Part shown: positions 27,387 through 35,072 of the stretch, piece after piece
How positions within the stretch are numbered: position 1 is the stretch's first letter
Layout: each line of letters begins with the position of its first letter
Source of the DNA: Nitrosospira sp. Nsp14
GTDB lineage: Bacteria; Pseudomonadota; Gammaproteobacteria; Burkholderiales; Nitrosomonadaceae
Direction: 5' to 3'
Length of the DNA: 50,592 nucleotides
Assembly: GCF_900113575.1 (NCBI RefSeq)
Contig: NZ_FOPV01000021.1
Coordinates: forward strand, 1-50,592
Made by a program: the position numbers and the translations under genes
Notes under the pieces: model-generated
The model's database searches: none
What the model was told of the DNA's origin: nothing
The model's input: only the letters and a program-made list of their open reading frames with translations

Positions 27387-28028
27387 ATGCTTAATACGAT
27401 GGGAGAGCGGCAAAAGCAGCTGCTCAAGCTGCTGCGAGGAAAAAGGCCGGGCATGAGCGTGGATGAGCTTTCGAAAGGCCTCGAAATCACACGTAACGCG
27501 GTCAGGCAGCATCTTGCCTCGCTCGAAGGGGCAGGATTGGTAGCGGCTGGGAACACGCGTCCGTCCGGCGGTGGGCGGCCACAGCAACTCTATGTCCTGA
27601 CCGATCTAGGTAAAGAAAGCTTTCCGCGCCAGTATTCATGGCTTGCGCAGCTGGTGGTGGCGTCGGTGCAGCAGGAGGAAGGCTCCGAAAACATGGGCAA
27701 GCGCTTGAACGACATCGGCGTGGGCGTGGCGCAGCAGATACGCAGCCAATATCCTGAGCTCAAGACGCATGAGGAGAAGGTTGATAAGCTGGCTGAGGTA
27801 ATGGACCAGCTTGGCTACAACGCAAAAACGGTCACCATGCCCAACGGCGAGACGGTCATTGAAGCGGATAACTGCGTATTTCACAGGATGGCGGTAAAAG
27901 ACAGGGAGATCTGCCACCTGGACAAGGGTTTAATGGAGACGTTTACCGATAGCAAGGTCGATCACGATGAGTGCATGGCCCACGGCGGAGATTTATGCCG
28001 GTTCAAATTCTCTTCGAAAAAGGAGTAG
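27387..28028 (+). CDS. SufR-like iron-sulfur helix-turn-helix regulator
   Basis: A 213-residue protein: a winged HTH at about 8-75 (DELSKGLEITRNAVRQHLAS, GGGRPQQLYVLT) and a C-terminal effector domain with four cysteines, C163, C176, C196 and C204. This is the layout of SufR and related ArsR/DeoR-like sensors that bind an Fe-S cluster. SufR represses Fe-S assembly (suf) genes when its cluster is intact, but no suf gene lies in this window, so the target is unknown. The gene is monocistronic, with a promoter at 27310 and a strong terminator overlapping its stop. Close relatives are often just called 'helix-turn-helix transcriptional regulator'. Confidence 0.82.
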   Translation: MLNTMGERQKQLLKLLRGKRPGMSVDELSKGLEITRNAVRQHLASLEGAGLVAAGNTRPSGGGRPQQLYVLTDLGKESFPRQYSWLAQLVVASVQQEEGSENMGKRLNDIGVGVAQQIRSQYPELKTHEEKVDKLAEVMDQLGYNAKTVTMPNGETVIEADNCVFHRMAVKDREICHLDKGLMETFTDSKVDHDECMAHGGDLCRFKFSSKKE

Positions 28029-28047
28029 GTTCTACTCCTTTTTTTTA
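28020..28047 (+). terminator. Rho-independent terminator after the SufR-like gene
   Basis: Perfect 9-bp stem AAGGAGTAG / CTACTCCTT with a three-base loop, followed by seven or more T. The stem overlaps the stop codon of the regulator. Confidence 0.9.
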
Positions 28048-28128
28048 TTGTTTTCCGTTTAATTCCTGAGCTGGTTTCTCCGCGTATTTCCCCCTGCTTT
28101 TTCCGTTCATTTCCCCATTGTTTTAGTT

Positions 28129-28842
28129 TTACCCGTTTGCCGGCTGCAACAGGCTCGATTCCACCAGCACATCAACCCCCGATTCGCCTGTGATGGCCGT
28201 TGCAGGGATATGTTCGCCAGCACGCCATCTTGCTACCGCCTGCCGCTTCGATTCCCCGCTCACCAGGAATATGATCTGGCGCGAGCGGTTGAGTCGCGCC
28301 GCGCTGAGCGAAATGCGCTGGGGCACCCGTATGGGCGCGTTGAATACCGCCAGCGTATCGGGGGAACCCGGCTCCACTCCCCATTCGTTGCGCGCGAAGA
28401 GGCTCGCGGTGTGTCCATCCTTTCCGAGCCCAAGCAGCGTTAAATCGAACACGCCAACGGAACTCAGGGTTTGCGCATAGGCATCGGCGGCTATATCTGC
28501 GCGAGGGCTATTCGGGATCTCGTGGATTTGTGCGCGAGGAATAGGCACGTGGTCGAGCCATGCTTCCCCGGCCATGCGCGCGTTCAGTTCTTCTTCGGAT
28601 GGGGGCATGCAACGCTCGTCACTGAAATAGATATGCCAGAGCGACCAGTCGGTCGGCGCATCCCGTAATCGCTGGTAAATTTCACGTGGCGTTTCGCCGC
28701 CGGAGAGCACCAGAAGAAAACGGCCGCGTTCCTCGATGGAACGAGCTGCGCTATCAAGAATGGCAGCTACCGCAGCATCCTGCAGCGCCTGAAGATTGTC
28801 ATAACCATGCCAGCGGCATTTTTCCGATTGGGGTGAGTTCAT
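28129..28842 (-). CDS. pgl: 6-phosphogluconolactonase
   Basis: A 237-residue enzyme of the DevB/Pgl family that hydrolyses 6-phosphogluconolactone to 6-phosphogluconate in the oxidative pentose phosphate pathway. Landmarks: LVLSGGETPREIYQRL (about 42-57), WHIYFSDERCMPP (about 69-81), and LTLLGLGKDGHTASLF (about 134-149) with the catalytic His region. Length is normal. The next enzymes of the pathway, gnd and tal, lie at 31.8-33.9 kb on the same strand, but three exported-protein genes with their own promoters come between. No zwf in the window. Confidence 0.92.
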   Translation of the reverse strand: MNSPQSEKCRWHGYDNLQALQDAAVAAILDSAARSIEERGRFLLVLSGGETPREIYQRLRDAPTDWSLWHIYFSDERCMPPSEEELNARMAGEAWLDHVPIPRAQIHEIPNSPRADIAADAYAQTLSSVGVFDLTLLGLGKDGHTASLFARNEWGVEPGSPDTLAVFNAPIRVPQRISLSAARLNRSRQIIFLVSGESKRQAVARWRAGEHIPATAITGESGVDVLVESSLLQPANG

Positions 28843-29303
28843 GGGTTTTAATTGACCTTGTTATGTTATTTCGAAGTAGCGCCTGGGCAGGTTGGTCGCG
28901 CGTCCGCTCTGCGAATCAACCGGCCGCAGCCGGGGCATGATACCGCAAGGCCGGACAACAAGTAAAACCTCGCAACTCAGCGCAGCCATCGCTGCGGTTG
29001 GTCATCGCGCAGCCAGCCTCGGTATAGAGGCCAGCTGGGAGGGTGGCTCGCACCGGCACGCTTAAAGCGCCAGCCGACTCATGTGGGAAGATGCACGAAA
29101 AGCACGGGACAATACAACGCACGAGGCGGGACGCGTGCTCAGAGTCAGAAACGGAATTGCGGCGAGCAACGCTGTTACATCCGCGTTCGCCGCCGCTCAT
29201 CAGCCGCGGCCACGCGAGAGAATCTGCAAATATAACACGGGGTTGCTGCTGCGATATTCCCAAGCCGTATAAGCGTATAAGGCCTCGGTACAGTGACAAG
29301 CCG
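28843..29303. other. Intergenic region, no supported gene
   Basis: About 460 bases upstream of pgl. Frames on both strands are low-quality (Arg/Cys/Pro-rich) and lack ribosome binding sites. It must hold the pgl promoter; none is obvious. Confidence 0.5.
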
Positions 29304-29777
29304 CTACCGGCGGGATGAATTCATAGTGTTGGGTTTTGATTGCCCAGCCAAGTTATCCTTGAGCCGTGAGGCGATTTTTCGATGCGTATCCGCTTTTTTT
29401 GCGTCAGCCTCAGCGGCCTGCTCATACCTGCGTATCAATGCTGTCGTGTGCGCTTGAAGGTCCTGGGCTTTTTTGCCGTAAAGGTAGCTTTTGTCCTCGT
29501 ATTGATCCAGTAACAGCTTTTGTTCCTGCGCCTTTGCCCGCATCTCCGCGGCTGAATCTTCGTAATACTTGGCTACGGTCTCATGATTCTTGCTGGACTC
29601 AGCTTCAAATTCCGTGGGCGACACGGCTTCGGCGCTGTTTTGGGCAAGGACAGCCGAGTTAGCGGTACGTGCGCGGGCGTCCTTCGCAACCACGGTTGAG
29701 AAGGGGAGTGCAGCGACCAGCGTCACCCCGACGGAAAACGTTAGAATGTTGAAGGTCCTTCTTCGCGCCTTAATCAT
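29304..29777 (-). CDS. Exported helical protein, paralogue A of three
   Basis: A 157-residue protein from the ATG at 29777 (MIKARRRTFNILTFSV); the frame extends 18 codons further. Hydrophobic signal (about 8-28), an Ala/Ser-rich spacer, then a long helix-forming domain (about 60-150) shared with the genes at 29966 and 30615: NHETVAKYYEDSAAEMRAKA, EQKLLLDQYEDKSYLYGKKA, QDLQAHTTALIRRYEQAAEA. The pattern predicts an antiparallel helical hairpin in the periplasm. I know no named family. It is the last of the three tandem genes; a large hairpin at 29895-29933 separates it from paralogue B. Confidence 0.7.
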   Translation of the reverse strand: MIKARRRTFNILTFSVGVTLVAALPFSTVVAKDARARTANSAVLAQNSAEAVSPTEFEAESSKNHETVAKYYEDSAAEMRAKAQEQKLLLDQYEDKSYLYGKKAQDLQAHTTALIRRYEQAAEADAKKADTHRKIASRLKDNLAGQSKPNTMNSSRR

Positions 29778-29894
29778 ATGGAGGGTGTCCTCGCCATATT
29801 CTGCTTCGCTTGGAATGGATTGCGGGCGCAAGCGTCAGGTGCCGACTCTTGCTCGACGTTTGCTAACTCGGGTTTGCTGATTAGGATCTGCTTG

Positions 29895-29933
29895 CTAAGG
29901 CGACCTACAGATTAACGCTGTATGCCGCCTTAG
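29895..29933. repeat. Long imperfect inverted repeat between paralogues A and B
   Basis: CTAAGGCGACCTACAG, a 7-base loop ATTAACG, then CTGTATGCCGCCTTAG: a 16-bp stem with few mismatches. No T-run follows on the minus strand. It may attenuate or process the transcript between the two genes, or be an isolated palindromic repeat. Confidence 0.65.
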
Positions 29934-29965
29934 ACAGTATGAGGCAAAATGCATTCTAATGCCAG

Positions 29966-30352
29966 TTATCTGGCGCTTAGCCGTTGCCCCGAAGGGTTTG
30001 TTTCCTCAAGTTGCAAGGCCATCTGGTGGTGCAACTCCGCTTCTTTCATGCTGGCTTTTGCTTCTTTCTCATACTTGCGTGCCAAGGCCTCGGTATGCGC
30101 CTGCAAATCCTGAGCTTGTCTGCCATAGAGATAACTATGGTTTTCATACTCCTCCAGCAACTGTTTCTGTTCCTGTTTTTTTGCCTGCATCTCCTTGGCG
30201 ACATCCTGATAGTACTTTGCCACCACCTCATGGTCGTGCGCAGTTGCGGCATTCTGAATAGCGGAATCGACGTCAAAGGCGAATGCGGACCAACCCAGCG
30301 CAGCCAACAGGCTGAACAACGATATGCGGGTGACAATTTTTCCGGCTTTCAT
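29966..30352 (-). CDS. Exported helical protein, paralogue B of three
   Basis: A 128-residue protein from the ATG at 30352 (MKAGKIVTRISLFSLLAALG), preceded by AGAGGTG; the open frame runs 41 codons further up but crosses the promoter. The signal peptide is cleaved near AFA at about 25. The mature part repeats the family pattern: DHEVVAKYYQDVAKEMQAKK, EQKQLLEEYENHSYLYGRQA, QDLQAHTEALARKYEKEAKA, then HHQMALQL. A near-consensus sigma-70 promoter lies at 30438-30466. Function unknown; an envelope structural or stress role is a guess. Confidence 0.75.
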   Translation of the reverse strand: MKAGKIVTRISLFSLLAALGWSAFAFDVDSAIQNAATAHDHEVVAKYYQDVAKEMQAKKQEQKQLLEEYENHSYLYGRQAQDLQAHTEALARKYEKEAKASMKEAELHHQMALQLEETNPSGQRLSAR

Positions 30353-30437
30353 GATCACACCTCTCTGACTAATGGTTTCTCTGACGAAATCTGCTGCGTG
30401 TCTGTTCTCTCTGTCTTTTCGAGCTACCATGGTGTGA

Positions 30438-30466
30438 ACTATACACGAACACGCACCCTTTGTCAA
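30438..30466 (-). promoter_or_regulatory. Sigma-70 promoter of paralogue B
   Basis: On the minus strand TTGACA (30461-30466), a 17-base spacer and TATAGT (30438-30443). The 20 bases upstream of the -35 (TACTTTAAACATG...) are almost the same as those upstream of the paralogue C promoter. Confidence 0.8.
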
Positions 30467-30533
30467 CTTAGTCATGTTTAAAGTATAGTATAGAGAAGGA
30501 TCGGCAATAACGGCGGGGTGGTTGTTTTCAAGC

Positions 30534-30574
30534 GAAAAAATAGGAGGACAGCCTAAACTGTCCTCCTATTTTCC
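30534..30574 (-). terminator. Rho-independent terminator after paralogue C
   Basis: A perfect 13-bp stem (AATAGGAGGACAG / CTGTCCTCCTATT, 30539-30551 and 30558-30570) with a six-base loop. On the minus strand it is followed by a T-run. It ends the transcript from 31037. Confidence 0.9.
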
Positions 30575-30614
30575 CGTGTCGTCGTTTGATTGCTTCAGGC
30601 GTTACTGCGGCGCG

Positions 30615-31037
30615 CTAGTGGTGGCGGGATGGCTCATTCGCAACGCTAAAGGGTTTGGCACCGGGTTCGCCAGAGCTGTCGTCGAGCTGTGCCGCCGTCT
30701 GCCGATGCAGGGCCGCCTCTTTGCTGCTGGCTTGCGCAGCTTTCTCGTATTTCCGCAGGGCTGCGCTGGCGCGGGCTTTCATATCTTCAGCGTTCCTGCC
30801 GTAAAGATAGCTCTTGCTTTCGTATTCCTCAAGTAATGATTGCTGCTCTTCGGCCTTAGTCCGAGCCTCTTTGGCTGCGCCTTCATAATATTTTGCTATC
30901 GTCTCATGGTCGCTTCTTGTTTTGGCGCTTTTGACGGCTGCCTCGATATCAAGATCTTCCACTGCGCCTGCGAATGGACTGGAAGCGGCAAAAACGGCGA
31001 GCAGGGAGAGAGTTGCAGCAAATCTGGGGAGATTCAT
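30615..31037 (-). CDS. Exported helical protein, paralogue C of three
   Basis: A 140-residue protein with signal peptide MNLPRFAATLSLLAVFAASS (cleavage near AGA-VE at about 25). Mature domain as in A and B: DHETIAKYYEGAAKEARTKA, EEQQSLLEEYESKSYLYGRN, AEDMKARASAALRKYEKAAQ, then EAALHRQTAAQL. The constant core '(D/N)HE(T/V)(I/V)AKYYE' and 'YExxSYLYGxxAxD' defines the family. It has its own promoter (31143-31171) and a strong terminator. Only the family relation is certain; the function is unknown. Confidence 0.75.
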   Translation of the reverse strand: MNLPRFAATLSLLAVFAASSPFAGAVEDLDIEAAVKSAKTRSDHETIAKYYEGAAKEARTKAEEQQSLLEEYESKSYLYGRNAEDMKARASAALRKYEKAAQASSKEAALHRQTAAQLDDSSGEPGAKPFSVANEPSRHH

Positions 31038-31142
31038 GTCGGGCCTCTCGGACAGAGATCAAACTGGAACTGGCACCGGGGAAATCGGCCGGTGACCGTG
31101 ATTTAGGGAAGTTATTCGGGAAATGGCTACAACGGAGCGGTG

Positions 31143-31171
31143 AGAATATAGGAAGGAGCGTCTTTTGTCAA
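31143..31171 (-). promoter_or_regulatory. Sigma-70 promoter of paralogue C
   Basis: On the minus strand TTGACA (31166-31171), a 17-base spacer and TATTCT (31143-31148). Preceded by ATACTTTAGACATG, matching the element upstream of the paralogue B promoter. Confidence 0.75.
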
Positions 31172-31507
31172 GTTGCGCATGTCTAAAGTATTTTTAGCGG
31201 CAAAACAAAGCGAGAGTATCCGTGCATTTTAATTCTATGTTGTGCAATAGCTATCAATCCTGTTCCAAAGCACGAGGGAAGATAGTTCCGCGCGTAATTC
31301 ACTACTTTGAAGAAGCCTAGTTCTGAGATTGGATTTCCCATCTCTTCGCCTATTATGATTATGTATGCCATAACTTCGTTGCGGACACATCCTGCGATTG
31401 TCCCCGAATTGGTCATCCTGTAATAAGAATAAGGAGAATGGAACATGAATGCTGATACTAACCAAGCGATAAATGCAATTAAGCAAGACGTAGTGCTGGG
31501 GAGGTGA
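31172..31507. other. Intergenic region, no supported gene
   Basis: AT-rich. The frame at 31183-31557 on the minus strand is a shadow. A GGGGAGGTGA box at its end introduces the PEP-CTERM remnant. Confidence 0.5.
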
Positions 31508-31755
31508 ATGTTTTCATGTTTGAAAAATACAAGCGTTGCCCTAATTGTTCTCGGCATTTATTCCACTCATACCTATGCTGAAGCTACTTTCAGCATAGAT
31601 CCGCGGATGAAGCTTTCGCTTTTGATCTCGTCTTTTCATTTGCTGTTCAGGTGGTTCCAGAACCAGAAACCTACGCGATGTTTTTAGCAGGTCTCGGGCT
31701 TATAGGATGGAGAATGCGGCGCTCAAAAAAGTACCAAACCACCCCGGCAAGATGA
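31508..31755 (+). pseudogene. PEP-CTERM protein remnant (signal peptide joined to sorting tag, frameshifted)
   Basis: After a GGAGGTGA box, ATG 31508 opens a signal peptide (MFSCLKNTSVALIVLGIYST ... TYA). Within about 30 codons the frame must change, after which the other frame reads FAFDLVFSFAVQVVPEPETY and AMFLAGLGLIGWRMRRSKK, an intact PEP-CTERM tag, to TGA at 31753. The whole middle of the protein is missing. It is a decayed gene reduced to its export and sorting signals. Confidence 0.65.
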
Positions 31756-31781
31756 TCGCGGGTTTTAAGGTCATATCCAGC

Positions 31782-32687
31782 TTATTCCTTTTTCATCTCG
31801 TGCCCGCCGAACTGGTTCCGCATGGCGGATAGAAGCTTGTTCGAGAAGGACTCGGGATCGCGCGATTGCAGCCGTTGCAATAGCGCCAGCGTGATCACGG
31901 GCGCGGCGACGTCAAGATCGATGGCCTCGGCAACGGTCCACCGGCCCTCGCCTGAATCCGACACGTAGGGAGCGATGCCGTCAAGTTGTGGGTTTTTTGC
32001 CAGTGCAGCCGAGGTCAGATCGAGCAGCCACGATTGCACGACGCTGCCGTCGCGCCAGATTTCAGCCACCTGATGCAGGTCCAGGCTGAATTCAGTTTTG
32101 TGACGCATGATTGCGAAGCCTTCCCCATAGGCTTGCATCATGCCGTACTCGATGCCGTTGTGGACCATTTTGGTGAAATGGCCGGCGCCATGGGGGCCAA
32201 CCCGGCCCCAGCCTTTATCCGCAGCCGGAGCAAGGGTTTCGAAGATGGGACGCAGCCGCGCGACGACTTCCTCATCACCGCCCACCATGATGCTGTAGCC
32301 ATTTTGCAGGCCCCAGACACCCCCGCTGGTGCCCGCATCGACATAATGGATGCGGTTCGCTTTCAGCCTCTGGGCCCGGCGCTGGGTGTCTTTGTAGTTT
32401 GAATTGCCTCCGTCTACGATGACGTCGTCGGGTTCGAGCAGCGGCAACAGCCCGGCTATGTTCTCATCCACCGGCGCACCGGCGGGAATCATGAGCCAAA
32501 CAATGCGCGGTGGTTTCAGCGAATTGACGAGCTCGTCAAACGACGCCGCCGATACGATGTTCATTTCCTCCAGCTGCCGCAGCGCATCCGGGTTGCGGGC
32601 GAGACCGGCGACCCGGTGTCCCCCGCGCGTCAATCGTTGCGCCATCGGGCCGCCCATGCGTCCCAGACCGATCATTCCGAGCTCCAT
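31782..32687 (-). CDS. gnd: 6-phosphogluconate dehydrogenase, decarboxylating (short GntZ/YqeC type)
   Basis: A 301-residue enzyme that oxidises and decarboxylates 6-phosphogluconate to ribulose 5-phosphate. It starts at the ATG at 32687 with a GGGGGAAG ribosome binding site; the frame is open far upstream. N-terminal nucleotide-binding motif GMIGLGRMGGPMAQRL (about 4-19), DGGNSNYKDTQRRAQ, DAGTSGGVWGLQNGY (about 115-129) and the catalytic HFTKMVHNGIEYGMMQAYGE (about 165-184). Length and motifs match the ~300-residue class, often NAD-dependent, rather than the 470-residue class. It lies 50 bases downstream of tal, so the two are probably co-transcribed. Confidence 0.92.
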   Translation of the reverse strand: MELGMIGLGRMGGPMAQRLTRGGHRVAGLARNPDALRQLEEMNIVSAASFDELVNSLKPPRIVWLMIPAGAPVDENIAGLLPLLEPDDVIVDGGNSNYKDTQRRAQRLKANRIHYVDAGTSGGVWGLQNGYSIMVGGDEEVVARLRPIFETLAPAADKGWGRVGPHGAGHFTKMVHNGIEYGMMQAYGEGFAIMRHKTEFSLDLHQVAEIWRDGSVVQSWLLDLTSAALAKNPQLDGIAPYVSDSGEGRWTVAEAIDLDVAAPVITLALLQRLQSRDPESFSNKLLSAMRNQFGGHEMKKE

Positions 32688-32737
32688 CGCTTCCCCCTTT
32701 TTGATTTGATGAACAGATGCTGTCCGACGAACCGACG

Positions 32738-33853
32738 TTAGGCCGCGATGCTCTGCCGCTTGCCGTTCAGCGCAGCCAGCAGTTTGTCGTACGAGGCGGC
32801 AAAAGCGGCCACGCCGTCTTCCTGAAGCTTGCGCGTCACCGCATCCAGGTCTATCCCCAGTTCTCGCAGCTGCGCGATATCCGCTTCGGCCTGCTCGACC
32901 CCTTCCTGCAGGGTCTCGCGTGCGCGGCCGTGGTCGCGAAATGCCGCGAGCGTTTTTGGTGGAAGCGTATTGACGGTTTCGGGCCCGATAAGCTCCTCGA
33001 CGTACATAACGTCCGAGTACGCGGGATTTTTTGTGCCGGTGCTGCCCCAAAGCGGGCGTTGCACCGGCGCACCTTGGGCCCGCAGGGAGGCGAACGGCTC
33101 GCCGTGGAATGTTTCATGGAATCGCTGATAAGCAAGCTTGGCGTTGGCGATGGCGATTTTTCCGCGCAAGTTGAGCGCCTCGGTCGAGCCTATTTTTTCC
33201 AGCAATGGGTCAACCGCGGTATCCACGCGGCTGACAAAGAAGGACGCAACCGAAACCGGCCATGGGGCACTTGAATCGGGCGCCGTTTCAGCCCGATGGC
33301 CGAGGCCGCGTATGTAGGCTTGCGAGACGTCGGCGTAATTTTGCAGTGAAAACATCAGGGTCACATTGATATTCATGCCCGCAGCGATGCACTGCGCGAT
33401 CGCGGGAATGCCCGCCGGGGTAGCGGGTATCTTGATCATCAGGTTAGGACGCTGCACCGCGTTCCACAGCCGATGCACGTCTGCCACGGTTCTTTCCATG
33501 TCGTTGGCGAGATGCGGCGAAACTTCAAGGCTTACATAGCCGTCGCCCCCTTGCGTTGCATCATACACAGGTCGCAGCACATCCGCCGCCATGCGAATGT
33601 CCTCGAACGCAAGCGCTTCGAACAAATCCTTGTCGCTCAATTGCCTATTCGACCGCAACAGCTGGCGCATGGCAAAATCGTAGCTTTCGCCGTGCGCCAT
33701 CGCCTGTTCGAAAATAGTGGGATTGCTGGTAACGCCGCGCAGCTTGTCTTCATTCACCAAGCGCTGCAATTCGCCGTTATTGATGAGATCGCGGCTGATG
33801 GAGTCCAGCCAGACGGATTGGCCGCATTGCAACAACTGTTCAAACGGATTCAT
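32738..33853 (-). CDS. tal: Transaldolase
   Basis: A 371-residue enzyme that moves a dihydroxyacetone unit between sugar phosphates in the non-oxidative pentose phosphate pathway. Landmarks: WLDSISRDLI (N-terminus), GVTSNPTIFEQAMAHG (about 40-55), YVSLEVSPHLAND (about 104-116), NLMIKIPATPAGIPAI (about 137-152, with the Schiff-base Lys), NVTLMFSLQNYADV and VASFFVSRVDTAVD. The length fits the longer ~370-residue actinobacterial/betaproteobacterial class. First gene of a tal-gnd unit. Confidence 0.93.
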   Translation of the reverse strand: MNPFEQLLQCGQSVWLDSISRDLINNGELQRLVNEDKLRGVTSNPTIFEQAMAHGESYDFAMRQLLRSNRQLSDKDLFEALAFEDIRMAADVLRPVYDATQGGDGYVSLEVSPHLANDMERTVADVHRLWNAVQRPNLMIKIPATPAGIPAIAQCIAAGMNINVTLMFSLQNYADVSQAYIRGLGHRAETAPDSSAPWPVSVASFFVSRVDTAVDPLLEKIGSTEALNLRGKIAIANAKLAYQRFHETFHGEPFASLRAQGAPVQRPLWGSTGTKNPAYSDVMYVEELIGPETVNTLPPKTLAAFRDHGRARETLQEGVEQAEADIAQLRELGIDLDAVTRKLQEDGVAAFAASYDKLLAALNGKRQSIAA

Positions 33854-34082
33854 ATCGTTCCTCCCATGGCAGCGCCGCTATCGTTCACGGCTAGGGTACG
33901 GTTGTACCGGTGGCGGCATGTGAGCACCACGGCACTTATCACAACTTCCTCAACCGTAGCGATCGGGTTGCTTTCCTCGGCTGGTCAGTACTTCTTTCAG
34001 GTCTTGTTGAAGTAAAGCACAATCGTGTGACAATGCAAGCGCGCCAACATTCAGTGAGCTATTGGTTTTTTTGCAGCCCGGC

Positions 34083-34871
34083 TTAGAAGCTGTTCTTCCA
34101 TTCCCGGAGAGCGGCGAATACGCTGACGGGGTCGGATAACTCCCTGCCCGCCTGTTTACTCGCGTTTCGAATGATTTCCGGCTGGCCGCAGCGCAAAAAG
34201 GGATTAGTGGCTTTTTCCAGCTCAATTGTCGAAGGCAGGGTGGGAGCATTTTGCCTGCGCAGGTGCTCAACCGTTTTTTCACGTTCGATCAAAGCCTCGC
34301 TACCTGGCTCGACCACGCGGGCAAAGCGAATATTGTCGAGTGTGTATTCATGGCCGCAGTAGACCAGGGTTCCGTTGGGCAAGTCGGAGAGTTTTTCCAG
34401 GGACTGAACCATTTGCGGCGCCGTACCCTCAAACAATCGACCACAGCCGCACGCGAAAAGGGTGTCACCACAAAATAACATGTTTGCGCCATAATAGGCG
34501 ATATGGCCGGCGGTATGGCCGGGAATGTCCAGCACCCTGAGGCTGAGCGAAAATTCCGCCAGGTACACGATGCCTTCCTCGTTTTCCTTTTCAGCGCATT
34601 CTTTCAGAGGACGGGTGACGGTGGAAACAGATTCCTTGGCGGGGCCGTAGACAGGCACACTAAATTCGCGCAGCAGCGCTGCATTGCCCCCCATGTGATC
34701 GTTGTGGTGATGCGTATTGAGAATCGCGATGAGCTTCAGATTCTCGCGCCGCAGGTAATCCAGCACGGGGGCTGCCTCTCCCGGATCAACCACCGCTGCA
34801 TGGCAATGATCCCGGATAACCCAGATATAATTGTCCTTCAAGGCGCGCAGCGGGATGATGTAGGGCGTCAT
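34083..34871 (-). CDS. gloB: Hydroxyacylglutathione hydrolase (glyoxalase II)
   Basis: A 262-residue metallo-beta-lactamase-fold enzyme that hydrolyses S-lactoylglutathione, the last step of methylglyoxal detoxification. Zinc motif NTHHHNDHMGG (about 52-62), PGHTAGHIAYY (about 116-126), LFCGDTLFACGCGRLFEGT (about 131-149) and CGHEYT (about 171-176). The C-terminal substrate domain is present. It diverges from the methyltransferase-rnhA-dnaQ genes, a neighbourhood also known from E. coli (gloB, yafS, rnhA, dnaQ). Confidence 0.95.
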   Translation of the reverse strand: MTPYIIPLRALKDNYIWVIRDHCHAAVVDPGEAAPVLDYLRRENLKLIAILNTHHHNDHMGGNAALLREFSVPVYGPAKESVSTVTRPLKECAEKENEEGIVYLAEFSLSLRVLDIPGHTAGHIAYYGANMLFCGDTLFACGCGRLFEGTAPQMVQSLEKLSDLPNGTLVYCGHEYTLDNIRFARVVEPGSEALIEREKTVEHLRRQNAPTLPSTIELEKATNPFLRCGQPEIIRNASKQAGRELSDPVSVFAALREWKNSF

Positions 34872-35072
34872 AAGTAAAGGGCTAATGGCCAGTGAGTGGA
34901 ATCAGTGGATCCAGGTCGGTTTGGACATGGACAGGTCAAACCCGGTAAATCGGGCATGACGTCGAACGTGACGAACATTCTCCCGTTCTGTGGATATCAA
35001 CAGATGAATCGGGCGTTTTGCGTATGGTCTGGATGAATTTTGCCGCTTCTGTCAGCTCCGCATTATTACTAT

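Noticed and set aside
31183-31557. 124-codon minus-strand frame
   Set aside because: It covers the promoter-distal gap and the signal peptide of the PEP-CTERM remnant; no ribosome binding site or family features.
32688-33050. N-terminal extension of the gnd frame
   Set aside because: Overlaps the 3' end of tal; Arg-rich; gnd has a good ribosome binding site and its dinucleotide motif right after 32687.
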